Source: JALHUF01 sp050014795 | GTDB taxonomy: Bacteria > Acidobacteriota > Terriglobia > UBA7540 | DNA length: 19,681 nt | NCBI GenBank assembly: GCA_050014795.1 | Contig: JBEKCQ010000066.1 | Span: forward strand, 1 to 19,681 | Reading direction: 5' to 3' | Part shown: piece by piece, positions 1 to 6,182 of the stretch | Numbering within the stretch: the first letter of the stretch is position 1 | Layout: the number at the start of each line of letters is the position of its first letter | Translations under genes and position numbers: made by a program | The notes under the pieces: model-generated | The model's input: the letters and a program-made list of their open reading frames with translations, nothing else | What the model was told of the DNA's origin: nothing | Databases searched by the model: none

Positions 1-812
1 GCGTTCAGGCTCGGGTACTGACTCCTCAGCCAGGCGCGGAACTTAGTGAGCGTCGGCTCTGACCACGATAGGTCAAATGGATCGCCGTAAGCCGTCAACG
101 AAGACTCATCGGCCAGGTACCAAGCCAGCGGCCGGAAGGGTTTGAACTTTTCCATCCCGTTGCGAAGGATGCCGCGAAGCTGCTCGAGCCAAGCGTCGTC
201 GGCGAGGTCGGGATCGCGAACGAGGTATCGCTTGTCGCCGGTTTCCAAGAACTTGTCTTTCTGCTCGAGATACTTCTGCCGGTAGTGCCAATACACGCCG
301 AACCCCGGAGTGCTGACCTCCTTGATCAGTCTGAAATTTCGCTCGGGGTCTTCCACCACGCTGACGCCGGCTTGGCGAAATTGGTCGTCGAGCGTCGGCG
401 TCCACGGCTGGTAGGTAGGCGGTCCGTGCCACGGCATGATGAATTCGTAGGCGCCGAAATCCCGGTCGAGGCTCGCAAAATTCACCCGCACCTGCCTGCG
501 ATCGATTTTCCGCTCCCCGTCGGCATCGAGCAGGGTCACACACACCCAGCCGATGTTGGTGGTGTAGTTCCCCACCTCCACCACCGCGCGCGCCGCGGAG
601 GCCTCCCCTGGAGCTGCATTTGACATTTGACGGGCGATCAGCCGGGCTCGATTGTCGAGTAGCTCTACCAGGTGCTTCCCCGGCTTCCCTGCGCGGGTCG
701 TGAAACTCACCTGGAGCTTGTCGCCACGCGTATAGAACTCTCGGTCTGTCGCAATCGAGGTGATCTCATCCGCCTTGGGAATGGCGAACGAGGCGGTGCC
801 CCAATCGTAGTG
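1..812 (-). CDS. C-terminal part of GH42-like surface protein (after frameshift, runs off the window)
   Basis: This open frame continues the protein of the upstream fragment (766-2091) after a one-base shift. It has no good start codon of its own near the junction; the first in-frame ATG is at 626. It reads on without a stop to the left edge, about 270 residues. The first ~100 residues (after HYDWGT) look like a beta-sandwich or Ig-like region. They are followed by a region rich in Trp and Tyr with a WYLADES motif, which resembles the acid/base 'NE/DE' strand of TIM-barrel glycosidases such as GH42 beta-galactosidases. The fold is inferred from motifs only and no catalytic nucleophile is visible. 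In the intact protein this would be the start of the catalytic or catalytic-like barrel, outside the cell or in the periplasm. The rest lies outside the window. Confidence 0.6.
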
Positions 813-2091
813 TTTTCCCTTCGGCTTGCAGGATGACATCTACATAGTGACGGCCGGCGGACAGTCCCACCGGCAGGTCAAGCGTGGCGACGTTCTCTCC
901 CCGCTTGAGTTCGAGCGAGCGCCCGACACTGCCCTCGCGTTCCCCCCATTCGTTCAGGATCTGCGCCATGATTTCTGCGCGCGCGAGCGAGGTGGAATTC
1001 TGGAAGTGAACCGAAAGCGTCTTTCGTCCCTCCTCGGGGCCGGCGACGGTCATCGGGAGCAAACTCAGGGTTGGCTCGCGCCCGGCGGCCCAGAGGATCG
1101 AGCGGCACAATGAAGAGTAGAAGTATTCCCACCAGCGATTGTCGCGCTGCCCGAAAGTCTTCCAGTCAATCGAGGGCGAAAGGCCGGTATTGACGTAGCC
1201 AAAGGCTACGACTCGTCCCTTCCCGAACGTTTTGGTGGCGATAATAGGTTCACCATCGGGGCCCACGGCCAGCGCGGTGGCATCCTTGCCCAGGCGGTAG
1301 CGGTAATGTTTCAGGTCGTCGGTGGGGAAGGCTTCAAGCGGCAGGTTGGCGGTGATGAAATGCTCGGCGACCTGCTTCCACGGTCCGGCGGCGATGGCAT
1401 CCGGCCGAATCTCACGATGACCGCGGCGGTCGAGCCGGTCGGACAGCACCCCGACCAGGGGCGACAGATCCCATAGTTCCTCACCCGGTGAAACCTCGTA
1501 ATCCGGCGCGAAATCGTTCATGGGACGCTGGGTGGGCGGGTCATCAGGAGCGGGAACTCCTGTCGTGGGATGGATCAGAATCAATCCGGTCCCCTGCTCC
1601 ACTCGCTTTTTGATTGACTCCCTCACCGACGCCGGTAGTCGGTTCCAACCGTGTAGGCTGGGAAGGACAATCACGTCGTACGCCGTCGCCTTGGCCAGAT
1701 CCTCTTCCAGATACTTGTAAGCCAGCTTGTAGTTCCTCGCTTCATAGTCCTGGTCCGTGCCGACGGTCCAGGTGTTCACATCCCAGGCTTCGTCGATCAT
1801 GACCGTGTCGTAGGTCAGGCTCATCCGCTGGGCCAACTCGACGAGCGTCCGGCCCTCGCTCACGCTCGGAACCACCAAAGCCCGCACCGGCGGTCCCGGT
1901 GCCGGTTTCCCCCAGGGGACATGCGGGCTGGGAACAGCCAGGGTGAATGGAACGTCAAGCCGCCGGGAGAGTTCCGGGTTAGCCACGGAGACGCTTCGCC
2001 AGAAAGCGAGCGAGATGAGAACAGTGGCCAGACCGGAGATAAGCGCTCCGACGGTAATCCACACACGACAGGGGTGCGAAGAGGAAAGCAT
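766..2091 (-). CDS. N-terminal part of membrane-anchored GH42-like / amidotransferase-fold protein (frameshifted)
   Basis: The 441-residue frame starts with ATG at 2091, behind an AGGTGG ribosome site. Residues ~10-30 form one hydrophobic segment, a signal anchor or signal peptide. Residues ~68-270 look like the class I glutamine-amidotransferase-like fold used as the middle (trimerisation) domain of GH42 beta-galactosidases, with VRALVVPS, DVIVLPSLHGW and GTGLILIHPTTG strands. KTFGKGRVVAFGY near residue 300 is typical of the end of such domains. A beta-rich stretch follows. The last ~15 residues (TLRLGHRLVRHSQGG) are out-of-frame readthrough: one base less at 813-816 would give EGK-HYDWGTASFAI and join the 1-812 frame. 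The true protein therefore exceeds 700 residues. It starts 54 bases after the rhomboid gene stop and is probably co-transcribed with it. Substrate unknown. Confidence 0.7.
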   Translation of the reverse strand: MLSSSHPCRVWITVGALISGLATVLISLAFWRSVSVANPELSRRLDVPFTLAVPSPHVPWGKPAPGPPVRALVVPSVSEGRTLVELAQRMSLTYDTVMIDEAWDVNTWTVGTDQDYEARNYKLAYKYLEEDLAKATAYDVIVLPSLHGWNRLPASVRESIKKRVEQGTGLILIHPTTGVPAPDDPPTQRPMNDFAPDYEVSPGEELWDLSPLVGVLSDRLDRRGHREIRPDAIAAGPWKQVAEHFITANLPLEAFPTDDLKHYRYRLGKDATALAVGPDGEPIIATKTFGKGRVVAFGYVNTGLSPSIDWKTFGQRDNRWWEYFYSSLCRSILWAAGREPTLSLLPMTVAGPEEGRKTLSVHFQNSTSLARAEIMAQILNEWGEREGSVGRSLELKRGENVATLDLPVGLSAGRHYVDVILQAEGKTLRLGHRLVRHSQGG

Positions 2092-2145
2092 GGTCCACCT
2101 GGGCTTCGAGATTAGCGGGCGCGAGGGATTGGCACTGTGGGTATA

Positions 2146-3570
2146 TCACACTCCCGCGGCCTTCCGATAGCGAGCCATGTGTTCCTGATACTCGCGATTG
2201 TCGGGCTGCAGTTGCAGGGCCTGGGTTTGCGCCTTTACAGCTTCGTCGAATTTCCCGTTGGCGTAAAGGGCCTCGGCGAGTGTGTCGATGAATGAGGCCT
2301 CCTTCCACTCGGTAAGCATGACCGCGCGCCGCGCGTGCTCGAGAGCCGCGCGAGGATTCCGGAATTGTTGGTCCTCGCTCGTAGCCAACAGCCAGGCCAG
2401 GTTATTGTGGGATACAGCGTCGTCCGGCTCGATTCGCAAGGCCGCCTGGTAGTGCTCAATGGCTTCCCGGTAGAGCTTCTGTTCGGCGCACAGGTCCGCC
2501 AGCACGCGGTGGCCCTCCGCGCTGCGGGGGGCTTTGCCCAAGACGGCCTCAAACATCTTCTGGGCGTTGGCCAAGTCGCCTTTGCGCCGGTAGGCCAGCG
2601 CCAGCCCCAGTTGGGCTCGGGTCGAATCGGGACTCAAGCGGAAGGCTTCTTCGAATTCCCGGATCGCCTCCGGCACTTGACCTTGCTGGAGGTAGAACGA
2701 GCCCAGTTCCTCGTGGGGGCGTTCGTCGCGGGGCGCCAGTCGGGACGCTTCCCGAATGCGTTCCAGTGCCCGCTCGCTTTGTCCCGCGGCGCGCAGGCGT
2801 GCGCTCTCAGAGAGCAAGCGTACCAACACCCGGGACGTCCGGTAGTGGTGAACCGCCGCCGCCATCGCCAGGGTTACCACAATCAGCGGAACGATTATCG
2901 CCGCCTGCGACGGCTCTTCTAGGGGAGTCCCCGGCACCCACTCCAGCCCGGGGGGAGCAATCAAGGCACTCAGCACGATGCCGGTTATCAGGCCTCCCAG
3001 GTGTCCCCAATTGTCGATTCCCGCGATGGACTTGCCGAGAATCAGGTTTATGACAATGAGAGGGAGAATGCCCCCGCCAAAAGACCTCCGCCAGCGCCGC
3101 GGGACGGCGGCCCGATGCAGGTAGCCCGTGGTCAGCATCGCGCCGGCGATGCCGAAGATCGCCCCGGAGGCTCCGGCCGCAACGCTGGAGGACAACGTCA
3201 TCGAAAGGAATGAACTGCCCACGCCGCAGGCTACATAAAGGAGAGTAAAGCGGCCGTAGCCATAAACGCTCTCCAGAATGCGGCCCAGAATGATGAGCGC
3301 GGCAGTGTTGAGGAGTAGATGCACAAAGCCGATGTGCAGGAACATCGGCATCACGAGCCGCCAGTATTCGCCGCGGCGAATGTAGGGACCATAGGAAGCC
3401 CCGAAACTCAGAAGCACGTCGGGATTCTTGGAACCCCCCGAGAGTTCCATCAGGAGGAAGATCAGGACGTTCAGTCCCAGGAGGATGAAGGTGGCGACAG
3501 GAAGGTATCGGCGCCGGATGACGAAGGGCTCCGGCGGCGCACTCGTGATGATAATAGGCTGATCCGACAT
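2146..3570 (-). CDS. Rhomboid-family intramembrane serine protease with C-terminal TPR repeats
   Basis: The 474-residue protein has a polytopic N-terminal half of rhomboid type. A transmembrane helix at ~23-42 is followed by the WR motif in the first loop (W70, R71), the HxxxxHxxxN-type helix (H79, H84, N88), and the catalytic GASG motif (S135). The catalytic histidine is H190 in NWGHLGG. A further hydrophobic helix at ~223-241 leads to a cytosolic or periplasmic tail. Residues ~250-474 hold five or so tetratricopeptide repeats (for example GQVPEAIREFEEAFRLSPDS and KLYREAIEHYQAALRIEPDD), likely for partner binding. Rhomboids cleave transmembrane substrates inside the membrane; the substrate here is unknown. 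No clear ribosome site precedes the ATG. The leader lies beside a large inverted repeat at 3590-3657, which may affect expression. Confidence 0.93.
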   Translation of the reverse strand: MSDQPIIITSAPPEPFVIRRRYLPVATFILLGLNVLIFLLMELSGGSKNPDVLLSFGASYGPYIRRGEYWRLVMPMFLHIGFVHLLLNTAALIILGRILESVYGYGRFTLLYVACGVGSSFLSMTLSSSVAAGASGAIFGIAGAMLTTGYLHRAAVPRRWRRSFGGGILPLIVINLILGKSIAGIDNWGHLGGLITGIVLSALIAPPGLEWVPGTPLEEPSQAAIIVPLIVVTLAMAAAVHHYRTSRVLVRLLSESARLRAAGQSERALERIREASRLAPRDERPHEELGSFYLQQGQVPEAIREFEEAFRLSPDSTRAQLGLALAYRRKGDLANAQKMFEAVLGKAPRSAEGHRVLADLCAEQKLYREAIEHYQAALRIEPDDAVSHNNLAWLLATSEDQQFRNPRAALEHARRAVMLTEWKEASFIDTLAEALYANGKFDEAVKAQTQALQLQPDNREYQEHMARYRKAAGV

Positions 3571-3589
3571 GTTAAGGGCCGTGACGAGT

Positions 3590-3657
3590 GACGAGTGAAA
3601 AGTGACGAGTCACAAGCAACATAGATTGCGCACTTGACTCGTCACTGGTCACTCGTC
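3590..3657. repeat. Long imperfect inverted repeat built from the word GTGACGAGT
   Basis: Arms 3590-3612 and 3635-3657 are complementary at 21 of 23 positions, with a 22-base spacer. The arms, and the bases just before them, are iterations of the word GTGACGAGT. The right arm overlaps the last codons and stop of the FmdE gene. The left arm ends 20 bases from the rhomboid start. RNA from the minus-strand genes would form a strong stem-loop between these two genes. There is no T-run, so it is not a standard intrinsic terminator. An extragenic repeat or an mRNA-processing or attenuation element is possible. Confidence 0.8.
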
Positions 3658-4239
3658 CCTTGCCACTATTTCGAAATAGCTTTCACCGGCGCAACTCCGG
3701 CAAAGGACGCGGCCTTCCACTCGCCGCTCCCGCCCGTCGTTGACCCCTTCGCCGCATTGCTCGCAGGTGACGCGCGAGCGTGGCCGCCCCGGCACATCCT
3801 CGGGCTTCAGTTTGACCTTCACCCAGTGCACCGCAAACAGATCCGCGTCGTCCATGACTTTGTAGGCTGCAAGTTGTTGCTGGCGCGGATCGGCCAACTC
3901 CGGGAACATTCCCCTGGCCTTGGCGCGCGCATCGTCCCGACCTGCAACGCGTACCGCCCGATGAGTTTCGAGATCCACAAACGTGGCCGCCAGCTTACCG
4001 TAGTCCAGAAGCTTCAGCGAGCGCTTCCCCAGACGGCAACCAGTCACCAAACTCACCGCGTCCGTGGCGCAGCGGTCGATCTCGACGAAAGTAAGGAGCC
4101 GCTTGCGCTGCTGGACGGGCTCATCGATTCCCAGCTTTCTCAATCCCAGCATTGCCATGCGCACGCCCAATACCTGACCGGGACACACGTGGCCATGGTC
4201 TTGAGCCGCAAGGAGAAGATATTCTTCGAGAGATTTCAT
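3649..4239 (-). CDS. FmdE-family protein with C-terminal zinc ribbon
   Basis: The 196-residue protein has an N-terminal FmdE (formylmethanofuran dehydrogenase subunit E) domain. It contains HGHVCPG (residues 15-21), DRCATDAVSLVTGC (C57, C68) and GKLAATFVD, all hallmarks of the family. The C-terminus carries four cysteines in two CxxC pairs (C159/C162, C180/C183), a zinc-ribbon or treble-clef finger. In methanogens FmdE copurifies with molybdenum formylmethanofuran dehydrogenase. Bacterial homologues are uncharacterised, and no dehydrogenase subunits are present here, so the role is open; metal or cofactor handling is only a guess. The ATG follows an AGGGG site and overlaps the TonB-like gene end by four bases, indicating translational coupling. 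The stop lies inside the 3590-3657 inverted repeat. Confidence 0.88.
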   Translation of the reverse strand: MKSLEEYLLLAAQDHGHVCPGQVLGVRMAMLGLRKLGIDEPVQQRKRLLTFVEIDRCATDAVSLVTGCRLGKRSLKLLDYGKLAATFVDLETHRAVRVAGRDDARAKARGMFPELADPRQQQLAAYKVMDDADLFAVHWVKVKLKPEDVPGRPRSRVTCEQCGEGVNDGRERRVEGRVLCRSCAGESYFEIVARDE

Positions 4240-4730
4240 ACGGCCCCTGCCGGCCCCGCCCCCGGCGCGAGCCCATCCCAGTAGGCCGTCAGGCGCGGTT
4301 CGGGCTCCGCAAGAACAAACTCTACCGACACCGGGAATCGCGCCACTACCGGCTTCCAGTCCACCAGAAAGGGTCGATAACGCCAGTGCTTCTTCACGGT
4401 CTTGACGGCGGCGCTCCTCAACGCTTTCGGCCCAGCCACCGGCCTTACGTCGCAGATAACTCCCTGGCGATCCACGGTGACGAGCAACGCGACCTTGCGC
4501 ACGCGGGCCAGGGCGGGCACAGGAGCCGGAAGCACAGGGTCTCTCTTGGCCAGTAAATGTGTCTCCGCCGTCCGCTCATCCATTAACATGGCTGGCGTCT
4601 CGGAACACCCAGAGGCCCTCAGACGAGGAACCCCCACGATCAATGAGGCACCGCACAGGCCGACCAGTGTCCTGCGCCAAGCGGGACTGCAATTGCGGTA
4701 CGCGATCCTGCAAAACCAAAAGGTTTCCAA
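4236..4730 (-). CDS. TonB C-terminal-domain protein
   Basis: The 164-residue protein begins with TTG at 4730. An Arg-containing N-terminus and a moderately hydrophobic stretch at ~20-40 suggest export or membrane anchoring. A cysteine at 42 gives only a poor lipobox. Residues ~78-140 match the TonB C-terminal fold: a first strand (ALLVTVDRQG), the second strand and helix (ALRSAAVKTVKKHWRYRPF), and a final strand (RFPVSVEFVL). Such stand-alone domains are common in Acidobacteriota and may contact outer-membrane transporters, but no ExbB/ExbD or receptor gene lies nearby. The Pro-rich periplasmic spacer of classical TonB is almost absent, so a role as energy transducer is uncertain. It overlaps the fmdE start by four bases and follows the radical SAM gene after 84 bases. 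Confidence 0.78.
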   Translation of the reverse strand: METFWFCRIAYRNCSPAWRRTLVGLCGASLIVGVPRLRASGCSETPAMLMDERTAETHLLAKRDPVLPAPVPALARVRKVALLVTVDRQGVICDVRPVAGPKALRSAAVKTVKKHWRYRPFLVDWKPVVARFPVSVEFVLAEPEPRLTAYWDGLAPGAGPAGAV

Positions 4731-4814
4731 ACCCTGCTCTCAACTGTGCATTCGGTGAATTATACCACCCATCCGCGGCGAGCCTTGCGAACAGTCGTCG
4801 TTCGGGTCCACGCC

Positions 4815-5783
4815 TCAGAAGGTGAGGCGGAAGGCGGGTCGGCGAGAATCGAGGCGCTTGAGGCCCGCGGCCCAGGCTTCCTCCAGTGCCTTCTCGTACT
4901 CGGACGGCGACACGCGGCGATTGATTTCCGCGTGTTCACTGCGCGAGACCTTGCCCGCCGGATAATACTGTGGCATCACGTTGACGTAGGTGTTGGGCGA
5001 AAGCTCCTGAGCGATCCAGCGCATCACTTCGCGCGTGCCCGCGACGTTGCCGGGCATCACCAGGTGCCGGAGGAGCAATCCCCGTTTCGCCACCCCGCGC
5101 TCATCCATCACCAAGTCTCCCACCTGACGGTGCATTTCCTTGATGGTGCGCCGTGCTACCTCCGGATAATCAGGAGCCCGGGAATACTTCCGGGCGGACT
5201 CGCGGTCCCAGTATTTGAAGTCGGGCATGTAGATGTCCACGACGCCGTCCATGAGCTCGAGACTTTCCATCGCATCATAGGCGCTGGTGTTGTACACGAT
5301 GGGCAGCCGCAGCCCGCGCTCGATGGCCAGCGGCAGCGCCTCGACGAGCTGCGGAACCACGTGCTCCGGAGTGACGAAGTTGATGTTGTGGCAGCCGTCC
5401 CCCTGAAGCTCGAGCATCATGCGGGCCAGTTTTTCGGGCGGCGTGGGCGTGCCACGGAGCTGCCAGCTAAGGTCGAAGTTCTGGCAGAAAACGCAGCGCA
5501 GATTGCAGCCGCAGATGAAAATCGTGCCGGAACCTCTCGCGCCGCGCAGGCAGTCCTCTTCGCCGAGATGGGCGCCGTAGCTGGAGACCCAAGCATAACG
5601 CCCCGTCCGGCACACCCCGAACTTGTCGGCCCGGCGGTTGACACGACACTGGCGCGGACAAGCGGTGCACGATTCAAGCCGCCGGAGCGCCTGCCCCACG
5701 CGCCGTTCGAGTTCGCCGCTTTGGTAGAGGCGAAGGTAAGCCGGCTCGAATTCGGAGGGTCCATGGCGGGTCGTTGCCGACAT
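4815..5783 (-). CDS. Radical SAM protein, PflX-like (PFL-activase homologue)
   Basis: The 322-residue protein has the radical SAM cluster CNLRCVFC (C93, C97, C100), which binds a 4Fe-4S cluster and S-adenosylmethionine. An upstream cysteine set (C39, C42, C46, C58; CTACPRQC then GVC) is typical of the PflX / COG1313 family of pyruvate-formate-lyase activase homologues. Further features are the YNTSAYD strand, the YMPDFKYWD motif and LVMPGN near the C-terminus. Family members generate a 5'-deoxyadenosyl radical, but the target protein is generally unknown, and no glycyl radical enzyme is encoded here. The gene is first in the minus-strand run. A TATAAT-type -10 box (5804-5809 on the minus strand) lies about 20 bases before the start, implying a short leader. 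Confidence 0.88.
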   Translation of the reverse strand: MSATTRHGPSEFEPAYLRLYQSGELERRVGQALRRLESCTACPRQCRVNRRADKFGVCRTGRYAWVSSYGAHLGEEDCLRGARGSGTIFICGCNLRCVFCQNFDLSWQLRGTPTPPEKLARMMLELQGDGCHNINFVTPEHVVPQLVEALPLAIERGLRLPIVYNTSAYDAMESLELMDGVVDIYMPDFKYWDRESARKYSRAPDYPEVARRTIKEMHRQVGDLVMDERGVAKRGLLLRHLVMPGNVAGTREVMRWIAQELSPNTYVNVMPQYYPAGKVSRSEHAEINRRVSPSEYEKALEEAWAAGLKRLDSRRPAFRLTF

Positions 5784-5803
5784 AGGGAGCGCCCTGCCCG
5801 CGA

Positions 5804-5809
5804 ATTATA
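5804..5809 (-). promoter_or_regulatory. Candidate -10 box for the PflX-like gene
   Basis: TATAAT read on the minus strand lies 21 bases upstream of the ATG at 5783. A matching -35 hexamer at 17 bases is poor (TGCAAC), so this is a tentative call. It lies back-to-back with the plus-strand promoter at 5857-5885. Confidence 0.4.
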
Positions 5810-5856
5810 GAACACCACCACCTGTCGTTGCAGGGGCGTTGGCCCTTCCGAGCGGT

Positions 5857-5885
5857 TTGACACGTAGGTGTTGAAAGCATAGAGT
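5857..5885 (+). promoter_or_regulatory. Sigma70-type promoter for the small membrane protein gene
   Basis: TTGACA (5857-5862), a 17-base spacer and TAGAGT (5880-5885) give a near-consensus promoter. Transcription would start near 5892, leaving a leader of about 50 bases before the ATG at 5942. Confidence 0.6.
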
Positions 5886-5941
5886 GTGCCCCAGCGGTTC
5901 ACTGAGAACGGCCCATTTTTCGCCCGAAAGGGAGGTCCACG

Positions 5942-6151
5942 ATGGAAAAGTACATACTCCGATGGAGCTACTGGTTGGGTGTAATCTCCTTTGGCATTGC
6001 CCTGGTGTGGCGAGTGGTGATGGTTTCCGTGGGGCGCACTTTGGAGCTGAGGGGGCTTACTGTCATGAGCGCGTACAAGTCGGGCCTGATGCTCGTGTTG
6101 ATCGCCCTCGCCACCACTGGCTACCTCTGGTTCAAAGCACAGAAGCAGTAG
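5942..6151 (+). CDS. Small two-helix membrane protein, unknown function
   Basis: The 69-residue protein is not recognised. Two hydrophobic segments are visible: ~8-28 (YWLGVISFGIALVWRVVMV) and ~45-63 (SGLMLVLIALATTGYLWF), joined by a short polar loop. The N-terminus (MEKYILRW) and the C-terminus (KAQKQ) are charged. A strong ribosome site (GGGAGG at about 5930-5935) and a promoter at 5857-5885 make it a convincing gene despite its size. It converges on feoB, and the two stop codons are only 31 bases apart. It could be a subunit or modulator of a membrane complex, but the sequence does not show which. Confidence 0.8.
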   Translation: MEKYILRWSYWLGVISFGIALVWRVVMVSVGRTLELRGLTVMSAYKSGLMLVLIALATTGYLWFKAQKQ

Positions 6152-6156
6152 CCGGG

Positions 6157-6176
6157 CCACCCCGCTGATGGGGCGG
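6157..6176. terminator. Possible hairpin between the convergent small gene and feoB
   Basis: CCACCCC (6157-6163), a six-base loop and GGGGCGG (6170-6176) form a GC-rich stem with one mismatch in the only spacer between the two convergent genes. There is no T-run on either side, so termination is a weak inference from position. Confidence 0.35.
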
Positions 6177-6182
6177 GAACGT

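Noticed and set aside
813..819. Programmed -1 ribosomal frameshifting at the GGGAAAA run
   Set aside because: The downstream frame is +1 (or -2) relative to the upstream one, and the run is not phased as the X XXY YYZ heptamer needed for -1 slippage.
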